Source: Streptomyces sp. NBC_00273 | Lineage (GTDB): Bacteria > Actinomycetota > Actinomycetes > Streptomycetales > Streptomycetaceae | Direction of reading: 5' to 3' | Assembly: GCF_036178145.1 (NCBI RefSeq) | Contig: NZ_CP108067.1 | Span: 1,922,001 to 1,986,000 of the forward strand | DNA: 64,000 nucleotides | In this document: in pieces, positions 41,749-52,842 of the stretch | Layout of the letters: every line of letters begins with the position of its first letter | Numbering within the stretch: the first letter of the stretch is position 1 | The notes under the pieces: model-generated | Database searches by the model: none | Seen by the model: only the letters and a program-made list of their open reading frames with translations | What the model was told of the DNA's origin: nothing | Made by a program: the position numbers and the translations under genes

Positions 41749-43254
41749 ATGAGTCCAGTGCACTGGCTGTTCGGTGACCAGCTCGGCCCGCACTTCACCG
41801 CCACCGCCGCCGGCGGGACACCGAGGAACACCCGGTGGCTGCTGATCGAGTCACGGGCCGTCTTCCGCCGTCGCCGGTTCCACCGGGCCAAGGCCCACCT
41901 GGTCCTCAGCGCCATGCGCCACCGGGCGGCGGACCTCGGCGCGGGCGCGCGGTACGTCACGGCGGAGACCTACCGGGAGGGCCTCGTACGGGCCGTGGGC
42001 GACGCGCCCGTCTCCGTGCACCACCCGACCTCCCGCGCCGCCCTCGCCCTCGTGGCCTCGCTGCCTCAGGTCACGGTCCACCCGGCCCGCGGGTTCCTCC
42101 TGGGGCACCGGGAGTTCGCGGACTGGGCCGCACGGCAGCAGGGCCGCCGGCTGCTCCAGGAGAACCTGTACGAACACATCCGGCGCACCCACGACATCCT
42201 GATGGACGGCGACCGGCCGGCGGGCGGCCGCTGGAACCTGGACCACGACAACCGCGAGCCCCCGCCCCGCGGCCGGGACACCCTCGGCGCGCCGCCCCCG
42301 TACCGGCCCCGCGAGGACGAGATCGACGAAGGGGTCCGGCAGGACCTCGACCGGTGGGAACGCGAGGAGGGGATCGCCTTCGTGGGCCGCGACGGCCCCC
42401 GGCTGTTCCCCGCGAGCCGCCGGGAGGCACTGGCCGCGCTCGACCACTTCGTCACGCACCGCCTCGCCGGTTTCGGCGCGCACGAGGACGCCATGATGGC
42501 CGGGGACCCCGTGATGAGCCACAGCCTGCTGTCCTCCTCCCTCAACCTCGGGCTCCTCGATCCCTGGGAGTGCGTGACCCGGGCCGAAGCCGCCTGGCGG
42601 GCCGGACACGTGCCCCTGAACAGTGCCGAGGGGTTCATCCGACAGGTGTGCGGCTGGCGCGAGTACGTGTGGAGCCTCTACTGGCACCTCGGCGAGGACT
42701 ACCGGCACCGCAACGACCTGCGCCACACCGCACCCGTACCCGCGTGGTTCGCGGAGCTGGACGCGGACGCACCCGCGGCCCGCTGCCTGTCCACCGTGCT
42801 GGCGCAGGTCCGCGACACGGGGTGGACGCACCACATCCCCCGCCTGATGGTCCTCGGCAGCCACGCCCTCCAGCGGGGCTGGGACCCGGCGCAGGTGACG
42901 GACTGGTTCCACCGGTGCTTCGTGGACGGCTACGACTGGGTGATGCTGCCCAACGTGGTGGGCATGTCCCAGTACGCGGACGGCGGACTGATGACCACCA
43001 AGCCCTACACCTCGGGCGGCGCCTACATCCACCGGATGAGCGACCTGTGCGGAGGCTGTCGGTACCGGCCCGCCGACCGCACCGGCGAACGGGCCTGCCC
43101 CTACACCGTCGGCTACTGGGCCTTCCTGGACCGGCACCGTTCCCGGCTGGAGGGCAATCCCCGCATGGCCCGGGCCGTGCGCGGGCTGGACCGGCTGGGC
43201 GACGCGGCACAAGTGGCCCGGGCGCACCGAGCCGCGGGCGACGCACCGCCCTGA
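41749..43254 (+). CDS. Fe-S cluster photolyase/cryptochrome (FeS-BCP, PhrB-type (6-4) photolyase)
   Basis: A 501-residue photolyase-related protein starting VHWLFGDQLGPHF. Unlike class I enzymes it carries the four cysteines of the [4Fe-4S] cluster: one in IRQVCGWREYVW and three in LCGGCRYRPADRTGERACPYTVGYW. The FAD-binding region SHSLLSSSLNLGLLDPWE and HHIPRLMVLGSHALQRGWDP is complete. Members repair (6-4) photoproducts with blue light, or act as photoreceptors. The ATG at 41749 has no clear ribosome site; a GTG at 41713 is an alternative. Encoded next to a spore-photoproduct-lyase-like enzyme, forming a UV-repair pair. Confidence 0.88.
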   Translation: MSPVHWLFGDQLGPHFTATAAGGTPRNTRWLLIESRAVFRRRRFHRAKAHLVLSAMRHRAADLGAGARYVTAETYREGLVRAVGDAPVSVHHPTSRAALALVASLPQVTVHPARGFLLGHREFADWAARQQGRRLLQENLYEHIRRTHDILMDGDRPAGGRWNLDHDNREPPPRGRDTLGAPPPYRPREDEIDEGVRQDLDRWEREEGIAFVGRDGPRLFPASRREALAALDHFVTHRLAGFGAHEDAMMAGDPVMSHSLLSSSLNLGLLDPWECVTRAEAAWRAGHVPLNSAEGFIRQVCGWREYVWSLYWHLGEDYRHRNDLRHTAPVPAWFAELDADAPAARCLSTVLAQVRDTGWTHHIPRLMVLGSHALQRGWDPAQVTDWFHRCFVDGYDWVMLPNVVGMSQYADGGLMTTKPYTSGGAYIHRMSDLCGGCRYRPADRTGERACPYTVGYWAFLDRHRSRLEGNPRMARAVRGLDRLGDAAQVARAHRAAGDAPP

Positions 43255-43352
43255 CCACACCCGCGGGCGCGCCCCGTCGAGGACGGCGGAGCCCGCCGGT
43301 CCACCGGTCCGCCTACAGTGGAGGGCCCGACCGGAACGCACAGGAGACGCAG

Positions 43353-44561
43353 ATGGCTGCCCAGCCGCACGGGGGCCGACCGGCCGAACGGCCGGACACC
43401 GAGCAGCAGGACGACGCCCTGTTCGGCCTGGAGGACATCGACCCGGGGTCACCCGTCCCGGCCGGTGGCGGCGCCGGCCCGTTGTTCCGCGACTCGGCGG
43501 CCGCGCGCCGACTGCTGTCCGTGCGGACGATCCACGCCGAACCCGCGGCCGCGGCCTCCCCGCGCGGCCGGCAGGTCATCGCCCGCTTCCCCGGTGCCGA
43601 GGTCGTCCCCGTGGACTCGCACTGGCGGATCCCGCACCTCCACGGCAACGAGGGCAACGTCGACCGGTGGGTCCGGATCAAGAGCGAGGTCCTGGTCCTT
43701 GGTGTGAAGAAGACCCTCACCACCCGCCCCAACGGACGTTCCGCGGACTGGATCGCCCCCGGAGCCGCCAACGGCTGCGCGATGGCCTGTGCCTACTGCT
43801 ACGTCCCGCGCCGCAAGGGGTACGCCAACCCGATCACCGTCTTCACCAACACCGAGCGCATCATCGCCCACCTCTCCCGGCACGTCGCGCGCCTCGGCCC
43901 CAAGGCGGAGGCGAACCAGTGCGACCCGGCCGCGTGGGTCTATGACATCGGCGAGAACAGCGACTGCTCCGTCGACGCGCTGATCAGCGAGAACGTCGCC
44001 GACCTGGTCCGTGCTTTCGCCCGGTGGCCCTCCGCGAAGGCCTCCTTCGCCACCAAGTTCGTCAACCCCGACCTCCTCCTGCTGGAACCACGGGGCCGTA
44101 CCCGGGTGCGGTTCTCCGTCATGCCGCAGGAGGACTCCAAGCTGCTGGACGTCCGCACCAGCCCGGTGGAGAGCCGCATCGCCGCCGCCGGCGACTTCCT
44201 GGAAGCGGGGTACGAGGTCCACTTCAACCTCTCGCCCGTCGTCCTGCGTCCGGGCTGGCAACGGGACTGGGCCCTCCTGCTGGAGCACATGGACGACGTG
44301 CTGCCCGGCCCGGTCAAGGACCAGGCAGCCGCGGAGGTCATCATGCTGACGCACAACGAGGACCTGCACGACCTCAACCTCGGCTGGCACCCCCGCGCGG
44401 AGGCGGCGCTGTGGCGGCCGGAACTCCAGCAGCCCAAGCGCTCCGAGAACGGAAGCTGGAACGTCCGCTACCGCAACGGGGTGAAGGCCGGGGCCGTCGA
44501 GACGATGCGCGCACTCGTCGCCGCCCGGGCGCCGTGGCTGCGGATCCGGTACGCCTTCTGA
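43353..44561 (+). CDS. Spore photoproduct lyase-family radical SAM protein
   Basis: A 402-residue radical SAM enzyme. The cluster cysteines are C142, C146 and C149 (ANGCAMACAYCYVPRRKGY, the CxxxCxxC motif), and the segment YDIGENSDCSVDAL carries a cysteine placed like the H-atom donor of spore photoproduct lyase. The 80-residue N-terminus before HGNEGNVDRWVRIKSEVLVLGVKK is actinobacterial and partly disordered. It may reverse thymine-dimer-type damage directly, though the substrate of the non-endospore members is not proven. CAGGAGACGCAG ribosome site; 98 bp after the photolyase gene. Confidence 0.85.
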   Translation: MAAQPHGGRPAERPDTEQQDDALFGLEDIDPGSPVPAGGGAGPLFRDSAAARRLLSVRTIHAEPAAAASPRGRQVIARFPGAEVVPVDSHWRIPHLHGNEGNVDRWVRIKSEVLVLGVKKTLTTRPNGRSADWIAPGAANGCAMACAYCYVPRRKGYANPITVFTNTERIIAHLSRHVARLGPKAEANQCDPAAWVYDIGENSDCSVDALISENVADLVRAFARWPSAKASFATKFVNPDLLLLEPRGRTRVRFSVMPQEDSKLLDVRTSPVESRIAAAGDFLEAGYEVHFNLSPVVLRPGWQRDWALLLEHMDDVLPGPVKDQAAAEVIMLTHNEDLHDLNLGWHPRAEAALWRPELQQPKRSENGSWNVRYRNGVKAGAVETMRALVAARAPWLRIRYAF

Positions 44562-44595
44562 CGGTGCTCCGTACGGCCGCGTAGCGCCCGCGGGG

Positions 44596-44646
44596 ACCAC
44601 GGCGGACCCGACCGGACCGGGCACAGGATGTCGGGTCCGCCGTGGT
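44596..44646 (+). terminator. Terminator hairpin after the SPL-like gene
   Basis: A perfect 17-bp inverted repeat (44596-44612 and 44630-44646) with a 17-nt loop, between the SPL-like and AraC genes. Confidence 0.7.
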
Positions 44647-44688
44647 GGGTCCCTCCTAACGTGAGTGGTCGAAAGGGAAGGACACAGG

Positions 44689-45555
44689 ATGCTGGACCGG
44701 TTGAACCAGGCCATGGAGCACATCGAGCACCGCCTCGATCAGCCGATCGATGCGGCCGACCTGGCACGGATCGCGGTGACGTCGGAGTACCACTTCCGGC
44801 GACTGTTCTCCGCCTTGGCCGGGATGCCGCTGTCGGAGTACGTCCGGCGCAGGCGGCTGACGGTCGCGGGCGCCGAGGTGCTGGGCGGGGAGCGGACCCT
44901 CCTGGAGATCGCGGTGCGCTACGGCTACACCTCCGGAGAGGCGTTCGCGCGGGCGTTCCGGGCCGTGCACGGCGTCGGTCCCGGCGAGGCGCGGCGCCGT
45001 GGCGCAACGCTGCGGTCCCAGCCACGGATGTCCTTCCGCCTCATCGTCGAAGGGAGTAGCAGCATGGAGTACAAGGTCGTGGAGAAGGACGAGTTCCGCG
45101 TGGTCGGCCGGAAGGCGCGGGTCCCGCTCGTGCACGAGGGGCCGAACCCGGCCATCGCCGCGTTCATCCGGGAGATCGGCCAGGAGACGCTGCGGCGCAT
45201 CGAGAGCCTGTCCGACCAGGAGCCGGAGGGGATCGTCTCGGCGAGCGACGACCTGCACGACAGCCGCGCGGAGGGGACCGAACTCGACTACTACCACGGG
45301 GTGGTGACCCGCGCCGCGGTGCCCGAGGACATGGACGCGCTCACCGTCCGGGCCGGAACGTGGGCGGTCTTCGAGAGCTCCGGCCCGTTCCCGCAGACGC
45401 TTCAGCACCTGTGGCGGGACGTGTTCACGCAGTGGTTCCCGTCCAACCCCTACCGGAGCCGGCCGGGGCCCGAAATCCTGCGCACCCGGTTGTCCCAGGA
45501 CGGGACGGAGGCGAACGCGGAGCTGTGGATCCCGGTGGAGCGGACGGTGGTCTGA
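44689..45555 (+). CDS. AraC-family regulator with GyrI-like effector domain
   Basis: A 288-residue regulator. The N-terminal AraC DNA-binding domain has both helix-turn-helix units: DLARIAVTSEYHFRRLFSALAGMPLSEYVRRRRL and LLEIAVRYGYTSGEAFARAFRAVHGVGP. The C-terminal half (from about residue 125) is a GyrI/SOUL-like small-molecule domain (YKVVEKDEFRVVGRKARVP, RAGTWAVFESSGPFPQTLQHLW, ELWIPVE). The layout is that of Rob/SoxS-like multidrug activators. GGGAAGG ribosome site. Its target genes are not evident. Confidence 0.9.
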   Translation: MLDRLNQAMEHIEHRLDQPIDAADLARIAVTSEYHFRRLFSALAGMPLSEYVRRRRLTVAGAEVLGGERTLLEIAVRYGYTSGEAFARAFRAVHGVGPGEARRRGATLRSQPRMSFRLIVEGSSSMEYKVVEKDEFRVVGRKARVPLVHEGPNPAIAAFIREIGQETLRRIESLSDQEPEGIVSASDDLHDSRAEGTELDYYHGVVTRAAVPEDMDALTVRAGTWAVFESSGPFPQTLQHLWRDVFTQWFPSNPYRSRPGPEILRTRLSQDGTEANAELWIPVERTVV

Positions 45556-45595
45556 GCAACGGCGCGCCGTCGGCGGGCCGATCCGGCGCTGCGAT

Positions 45596-46273
45596 TCAGA
45601 CGTCGCCGGGGAGCAGGTGCTGCGGCAGTTCGCGGAAGCTCCACCGCCCCTGGCGGCGGGTGAAGATCCAGACGAGGTCGTGCCGGTCGGGCCAGGTCGC
45701 CGGGGTACCGGGGACCTGGTCGGCGCCGAGGGCCCGGATCAGGCGCGGGATCCCGCTGTGCTCCCAGCAGACGAGTACGGGCATGGGCGCGGCCAACGCA
45801 GCCTGCACGAGGGCGGCTTCGGCGCCGACGGCGAACTCGGCGCGGACGGGGGTGCGCAGGGCGGTGGCGAGCGCCGCCACCGTCTGCTGGCACCGCGCGG
45901 GCGCGGCGGCCCCTTTCCCGCCCGCCGCGAAGACCGCCGCGGGGCGGGGCAGCGAGGAGCCGGGGGCCGGTGGGAAGAGGTGCGGGAGCCGCTCGGCCCG
46001 GCGCCAGCCGCGGCCGGCCAGCGAACCGGGGTCGTCCTCGCCCTCCGCGTCCCGGCCGACGCCACCGGCGTACGGCTTCTCCGCGTGCCGGATCACCATG
46101 ACCAGGGCGTCCTTGGGCCCGGCGGGCGCACCGGGAGCACCGTTAGCACCGTTAGCCGGGGTGCGCCAGGCTGCCTCGCCCGAACACCCGAACCCGGCTC
46201 CGGCCAGCGGGGCGAGGGCGGCGACCAGGACGGCTCGGCGACGCGGCCCGGACCCGGCGGGGACTTCTGGCAT
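45596..46273 (-). CDS. Exported histidine-phosphatase-family lipoprotein
   Basis: A 225-residue protein with a twin-arginine-like lipoprotein signal: PRRRAVLVAALAPLAGAGFGC, the lipobox cysteine near residue 30. The catalytic RHG-type motif is VIRHAEKPY, and the second histidine lies in VLVCWEHSGIPRLI, where EHS matches the family's acid-histidine step. Expected to be a phosphohydrolase (or phosphatase-derived protein) on the outer face of the membrane; substrate unknown. ATG 46273 preferred over a GTG at 46291. Small indel-like AACGGTGCT repeats encode ANGANGA. Confidence 0.8.
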   Translation of the reverse strand: MPEVPAGSGPRRRAVLVAALAPLAGAGFGCSGEAAWRTPANGANGAPGAPAGPKDALVMVIRHAEKPYAGGVGRDAEGEDDPGSLAGRGWRRAERLPHLFPPAPGSSLPRPAAVFAAGGKGAAAPARCQQTVAALATALRTPVRAEFAVGAEAALVQAALAAPMPVLVCWEHSGIPRLIRALGADQVPGTPATWPDRHDLVWIFTRRQGRWSFRELPQHLLPGDV

Positions 46274-46351
46274 GGCGCCACTGTCCCCCACGGCCCGGAC
46301 GGCGCCGCGGCGCGGCGCGGTACGGGCCGTGCCGGTCAGCCGATCGGCGCA

Positions 46352-46392
46352 GGGGCGGAGGCAAGGGCAGGGGCGGAGGCTGGGGCGGAGGC
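46352..46392. repeat. Three copies of an 11-bp GGGGCGGAGGC repeat
   Basis: Copies at 46352-46362, 46370-46380 and 46382-46392, in the 139-bp gap downstream of sdhB. Simple GC-rich repeat; no function evident. Confidence 0.6.
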
Positions 46393-46412
46393 GGCCGCCC
46401 TGGGCCTCGGGG

Positions 46413-47155
46413 TCAGCGGGGGCCCTTGCGCACCGCCCGCAGCCACTCCTTGTTCATCGCGGCGATCGACGGCAGCGGGATGCCCTTCGGGCAGGCCGTG
46501 GCGCACTCGCCGGTCAGGGTGCAGCCGCCGAAGCCCTCCTCGTCCATCCGGGCCACCATGTCCAGCACTCGGGTCTCGCGCTCCGGCGAGCCCTGCGGGA
46601 GGACGTTCAGGTGGTTGACCTTGGCGGAGGTGAAGAGCATCGCGGAGCCGTTGGGGCAGGCCGCCACGCACGCGCCGCAGCCGATGCACTCGGCGTGCTC
46701 GAAGGCGAAGTCGGCATCGGCCTTGGGCACGGCGGTGGCGTGCGCCTCGGGGGCGGCGCCGGTGGGAGCGGTGATGTAGCCGCCGGCCTGGATGATCCGG
46801 TCGAAGGCGCCGCGGTCGACGACGAGGTCCTTGACCACCGGGAAGGCTGCGGCCCGCCACGGCTCGACGTCGATGGTGTCGCCGTCGGCGAAGGACCGCA
46901 TGTGGAGCTGGCAGGTGGTGGTGCGTTCCGGGCCGTGCGCGTCGCCGTTGATGACGAGGCTGCAGGCGCCGCAGATGCCCTCGCGGCAGTCGTGGTCGAA
47001 GGCGACCGGGTCCTCGCCGCGCAGGATGAGGTCCTCGTTGAGGGTGTCGAGCATCTCCAGGAAGGACATGTCCTTCGAGATGCCGTCGACCTCGTAGGAG
47101 GCCATGTGACCGGGGGCGTCGGCGCCGCGCTGGCGCCAGACGCGCAGGGTGAGCT

Positions 47156-47159
<4 letters not shown>
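46413..47159 (-). CDS. sdhB: Succinate dehydrogenase/fumarate reductase iron-sulfur subunit
   Basis: A 248-residue SdhB. The N-terminal [2Fe-2S] site is [20 protein letters not shown] plus the cysteine in TTTCQLHM; the C-terminal clusters are bound by [18 protein letters not shown] and [17 protein letters not shown]. It passes electrons from SdhA to the membrane subunit and menaquinone. Its ATG overlaps the sdhA stop by 4 nt. This is the second-type (B. subtilis/C. glutamicum-like) complex with one membrane subunit, so another four-subunit sdh operon may exist elsewhere. Confidence 0.93.
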
Positions 47160-49150
<1,991 letters not shown>

Positions 49151-49152
49151 GG

Positions 49153-49857
49153 TCAGTTCACCACTCCGGTCATGACGGCTACGGGGACGGACACGAAGCC
49201 GGCGAAGAGGACGAGGGCCAGGCCATTGGCCAGGAACTTCAGCGTCCGCTCGCGTCGGGCGCTGCCCGCGCCGAGGGTCTGCGCGGCGCTCCAGAAGCCG
49301 TGGCGGACATGCAGGCCGAGAGCGGCCATGGCCACGATGTAGATGGTGTTCCCGTACCAGGTGGAGAAGGTGGACAGGACGTTCTCGTACGGGTGGCCGG
49401 CCCAGGCGCGCTCGTTGACGGTGAGCGTGGTGAGGTCGAGCAGGTGCCAGACGATGAACAGGCCGAGGATGATCCCGCCCCAGCGCATGGTGCGGGTGGC
49501 GTAGCTCGCGCGACGGCGCTTGTGGGCGTACTTCACCGGGCGGGCCTTGATGTCGCGGCGGCTGAGCTGGTACGCGGATACGGCGTGGGCGACGACCGCG
49601 GCGAGCAGTCCCGCGCGCACGAGCCACAGGGCCCACTCGTAGTGCAGGAAGGGCGAACCGAGGGTGCGCAGCCAGTGGGCGTAGCCGTTGAACTCGTCCG
49701 GCCCGAAGAAGATCTTGAGGTTTCCGAGCATGTGCACGACGAGGTAGCCGAGCATGATCAGGCCGGACACGGCCATCACGGACTTCTTGCCGACGGAGGA
49801 GTCCCAGATCGTGCGTGTGATGGACGGCCGTCGATCCGTCCGCGTTGCCAGAGCCAT
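49153..49857 (-). CDS. sdhC: Succinate dehydrogenase cytochrome b subunit
   Basis: A 234-residue membrane protein with five hydrophobic segments, typical of the single-subunit, diheme, menaquinone-linked type. Histidines at segment positions ([32 protein letters not shown]) fit heme ligation. First gene of sdhCAB, which is packed with 2-4 nt spacing. The operon is divergent from a LysR gene, with a LysR-type box in the 95-bp gap. Confidence 0.9.
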   Translation of the reverse strand: MALATRTDRRPSITRTIWDSSVGKKSVMAVSGLIMLGYLVVHMLGNLKIFFGPDEFNGYAHWLRTLGSPFLHYEWALWLVRAGLLAAVVAHAVSAYQLSRRDIKARPVKYAHKRRRASYATRTMRWGGIILGLFIVWHLLDLTTLTVNERAWAGHPYENVLSTFSTWYGNTIYIVAMAALGLHVRHGFWSAAQTLGAGSARRERTLKFLANGLALVLFAGFVSVPVAVMTGVVN

Positions 49858-49914
49858 GTCCTCGACGGTACGGACGGGCGTCCCGAAAGGTCCAAGACAT
49901 GATGGAGCTGATAT

Positions 49915-49933
49915 CGATAGAGGATGACTATCG
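49915..49933. promoter_or_regulatory. LysR-type operator between sdhC and lysR
   Basis: Perfect arms CGATAG (49915-49920) and CTATCG (49928-49933) with 7 nt between, including the T-N11-A pattern of LysR sites. Lies between the divergent sdhCAB and LysR starts and fits control of both. Confidence 0.65.
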
Positions 49934-49952
49934 AGGGCGCTAACCTGGGCGG

Positions 49953-50831
49953 ATGCAGTTCCAGCAGCTCCTGTACTTCGTGGCCGTGGCCGAGACCCTG
50001 CATTTCACCCGGGCCGCGGAGCGCGTGCACGTGGCCCAGCCCTCGCTCTCGCAGCAGATCAAGGCGCTCGAACGGGAGCTCGGGGCCGAGCTGTTCAGCC
50101 GGGCCCGGGGCAACATCACACTCACCGACGCGGGCGAGACGCTGCTGCCGCTGGCCCGGCGGATCCTGGCGGACGCGGACACGGCACGGCTGGAGGTCCA
50201 GGAACTGGCGCAGCTCCGGCGCGGCCGCGTCCGGCTCGGCGCCACGCCCAGCATCTGCACGGGCCTGCTGCCGGACGTACTGCGGGCCTTCCACGACGCG
50301 CATCCCGGGATCGAGCTGCTGATCGAAGAGAGCGGCTCGCTCGACCTCGTACGGGAGCTCGCGCGCGGAGCCCTGGACCTGGCCCTGATCGCACTGCCGC
50401 TGCCCCCTTCGGCCCCGGCCCTGACCACGGTGGAACTGTTGACGGAAGACCTCGTGGTGGTCTCCTCGGCGGAACGGCCGGCACCCGGCGGGGGCGGCGA
50501 GCTGACCATCCCGGGGCTGCGGAACGAGCCGATGGTGATGTTCCGGCACGGCTACGACCTGCGGGAACTCACCGTGGCGGCCTGCCGGGCGGAGGGCTTC
50601 GAGCCGGTCTTCACCGTGGAGGGCGGCGAAATGGACGCGGTCCTGGGCTTCGTCCGGGCAGGGCTCGGCGTAGCGGTGGTCCCGGCGATGGTGGTCGACC
50701 GCTCCGGTCGGGGCCTGCGGGTGACCCCGCTGGCCGGCTCCCCGCTGCGCCGCACGATCGCCCTGGCCCACCGCACCGACGTGGCTCCGCCGCGCGCGGC
50801 CCGCGAGCTGAAGCGCCTGCTGCTCGGCTGA
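49953..50831 (+). CDS. LysR-family transcriptional regulator
   Basis: A 292-residue LysR protein. The helix-turn-helix spans MQFQQLLYFVAVAETLHFTRAAERVHVAQPSLSQQIKALERELG, and the effector domain ends LPRRTIALAHRTD-like (SPLRRTIALAHRTDVAPP). It lacks a clear Shine-Dalgarno, and a TAACCT hexamer lies just before the ATG, so its mRNA may be leaderless. Probable activator or repressor of the divergent sdhCAB operon, given the shared box; the effector (perhaps a dicarboxylate) is unknown. Confidence 0.92.
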   Translation: MQFQQLLYFVAVAETLHFTRAAERVHVAQPSLSQQIKALERELGAELFSRARGNITLTDAGETLLPLARRILADADTARLEVQELAQLRRGRVRLGATPSICTGLLPDVLRAFHDAHPGIELLIEESGSLDLVRELARGALDLALIALPLPPSAPALTTVELLTEDLVVVSSAERPAPGGGGELTIPGLRNEPMVMFRHGYDLRELTVAACRAEGFEPVFTVEGGEMDAVLGFVRAGLGVAVVPAMVVDRSGRGLRVTPLAGSPLRRTIALAHRTDVAPPRAARELKRLLLG

Positions 50832-50889
50832 CTCCGCCCCGCCCGGGCCCGCATGCGGGGCAGCCGTCAAGGCACGTGCGGGGCGGCCG

Positions 50890-51558
50890 TCACGGCGCGG
50901 CCGGGGATATCAGCGGGGCAGGGGCAGCCGGCAGGGCCTTGTCGAGGCCGTCCGCCAGCATCGCGAAGGCCTGGTCGGCATCGGCCACTGCGGCCGCATG
51001 GGCCTCGTCCGCACTCTGACCCGCCTCGATCCGCCGCCAGTTCACCCGACCCAGCTCGTGGCGGACCGCCACGAGGTGCGTCGCCGCGAGCCGGGCGGCG
51101 AGCGGGGGCACCTCCTCCGCCTCCAACTCGGCGGCGAGCAACTCCACCTCGAGCTCGGTGTAGCGGTTCAGCCGGCTCTTCAGACTGGCGGTGCTGTAGA
51201 TCAGTTGCTGGAAGGCCATCACGTTCGGGTGGTCACACAGCCCGGTGATCGGATCCCGCTCGGCCAGCGCGGCCAGGAACTGTGTGTGCACAGCGCCCAC
51301 CGGAGTGTGGCCGGCGGGCCGCTCGCGCACGATGCGCGCCGCCTCGTCCTGATGGTCGGCGAAGCGGTCGAGCAGCAGGTCCTCTTTGGTCGGGAAGTAC
51401 CGGAAGAGCGTGGGCTTGGAGACCTCGGCCGCGGCGGCGACATCCGCCACCGACACGGCATCGAAGCCCCGCTCCAGGAAGAGCTCCAGCGCCGTCGCCG
51501 CCAGCCGGTGGCGCGTACGGAGCTTCTTGTTCTCGCGCAGACCCGTCGTGTTCTCCAT
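50890..51558 (-). CDS. TetR-family transcriptional regulator
   Basis: A 222-residue regulator. The N-terminal DNA-binding helices are RLAATALELFLERGFDAVSVADVAAAAEVSKPTLFRYFPTKEDLLLDRF. The ATG at 51558 follows a GTG at 51564 in the same frame; either may start. It is divergent from the FAD monooxygenase with an AT-rich imperfect palindrome between them, the usual layout of a TetR repressor that controls an adjacent drug-modifying oxygenase. Confidence 0.9.
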   Translation of the reverse strand: MENTTGLRENKKLRTRHRLAATALELFLERGFDAVSVADVAAAAEVSKPTLFRYFPTKEDLLLDRFADHQDEAARIVRERPAGHTPVGAVHTQFLAALAERDPITGLCDHPNVMAFQQLIYSTASLKSRLNRYTELEVELLAAELEAEEVPPLAARLAATHLVAVRHELGRVNWRRIEAGQSADEAHAAAVADADQAFAMLADGLDKALPAAPAPLISPAAP

Positions 51559-51583
51559 GCGCACAGCGTAGCACGGATCTGTG

Positions 51584-51607
51584 ACCGAGTTATTTTTTTA
51601 ACCGGGT
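51584..51607. promoter_or_regulatory. Candidate TetR operator, divergent promoter
   Basis: ACCGAGTTA-N6-TAACCGGGT, arms matching at 7 of 9 positions with a perfect GTTA/TAAC core and a run of T in the centre. Located between the TetR and monooxygenase starts. Confidence 0.55.
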
Positions 51608-51663
51608 TGCTTTTTCTGTCGGGAGCCGCTTTCCTTGAGACATCGACGAGGAGAGGACATCTC

Positions 51664-52755
51664 ATGACCGACGTACTGGTCACCGGCTCCGGTCCGACCG
51701 GACTGACGCTCGCCTGCGACCTGGCACTGCGCGGATTCGCCGTGCGCCTCATCGACCGGCGCACCGAACCGCACCACGAGTCCCGGGGCAAGGGGCTCCT
51801 GCCGGCCAGCCTCGATGTCTTCCGGCGGCTCGGCGTGCTCGACACCCTGTCCACCACGGGGATCACGAGGGTGACCCTGCGCAAGTACTTCGACGGGGAA
51901 CACATCAACGACACCCCCACCGACGCCGGCATGCTGATCGGGCAGTGGCAGATCGAAGCGGCCCTGCGCGACCGGCTCGCCGGGCTGGGGGTGCGGGTCG
52001 AGTACGGATCGGAGCTCACGGCCATCACCCAGGACGCGTCCGGGGTGCGCGCGGAGCTGGCGGACGGCACCGTGATCGCCGCCCGCTATCTCGCCGGGTG
52101 CGACGGCGGGCGGAGCACCACCCGCAGGCTGCTCGGTATCCCCTTCGAGGGGAACGGGGAGGAGGAGCCCGCGATGGTGATCGGGGATGTCCGGGCACCC
52201 GGGCTCAGCCGGGACGTGTGGCACCAGTGGTTCACTTCGGAGGGCGGCGGGATCCTGCTCTGCCCGATGCCGGGGACGGACAGCTTCCAGCTGCAGGCCT
52301 CGCCCGAGCGGGACGAGCGCGGCGAAGCGCTGCCGCCCTCGCTGGAAGGCTTCCAGCGGATCTTCGACCGCCACGCCCGGGTGCCGGGCATCCGACTCAT
52401 CGATGCCACCTGGATCTCGGCCTGGCGGGTCAACGTCCGGATGGCCACGCGGATACGGGAAGGACGGGTGTTCCTCGCCGGGGACGCCGCGCACGTACAG
52501 CCCATAGCCGGCGGACTGGGCATGAACACCGGCATCCAGGACGCGGCCGCCCTCGGCCGGACGCTGGCCGCCGCGCTCAGTGGCCCTGGCGGCGAGGAGG
52601 TGCTCGACGCGTACGAGGCGGAGCGGCTGCCGGTGGTCGCCGACGTGCTCGCCGACACGGCCGAGCGGTACGAGCGGGTCATGGAGGCCGTGCGGACCCC
52701 CGGGCACGGAACGGAGATCGGCATGAACCGGGCCGCGCCGCCCGCCGGAGTCTGA
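51664..52755 (+). CDS. FAD-dependent aromatic-type monooxygenase
   Basis: A 363-residue flavoprotein monooxygenase (PHBH fold) similar to the core of polyketide and rifampicin hydroxylases. The FAD motif is VLVTGSGPTGLTLACDLALRG, the DG motif is YLAGCDGGRSTTRRLLG, and the second FAD site is GRVFLAGDAAHVQPIAGGLGMNTGIQDAAALGR. It ends after the FAD domain, without the C-terminal thioredoxin-like part of longer members (about 480-530 residues). It hydroxylates an unknown aromatic substrate. GAGGAGAGGA ribosome site; controlled by the divergent TetR gene. Confidence 0.88.
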   Translation: MTDVLVTGSGPTGLTLACDLALRGFAVRLIDRRTEPHHESRGKGLLPASLDVFRRLGVLDTLSTTGITRVTLRKYFDGEHINDTPTDAGMLIGQWQIEAALRDRLAGLGVRVEYGSELTAITQDASGVRAELADGTVIAARYLAGCDGGRSTTRRLLGIPFEGNGEEEPAMVIGDVRAPGLSRDVWHQWFTSEGGGILLCPMPGTDSFQLQASPERDERGEALPPSLEGFQRIFDRHARVPGIRLIDATWISAWRVNVRMATRIREGRVFLAGDAAHVQPIAGGLGMNTGIQDAAALGRTLAAALSGPGGEEVLDAYEAERLPVVADVLADTAERYERVMEAVRTPGHGTEIGMNRAAPPAGV

Positions 52756-52765
52756 GCGGACCGGG

Positions 52766-52836
52766 CCCCGTCGGAGCCCGCGGCCCCGGGCTCCCCGCCC
52801 GGTGCCGCGGGCGAGGCTCGGGTCCTCCCGACGGGG
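52766..52836. terminator. Bidirectional terminator region
   Basis: Perfect 9-bp arms CCCCGTCGG (52766-52774) and CCGACGGGG (52828-52836) around a GC-rich, self-pairing 53-nt loop, between the convergent monooxygenase and rmdA-like genes. Confidence 0.55.
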
Positions 52837-52842
52837 CGGACG

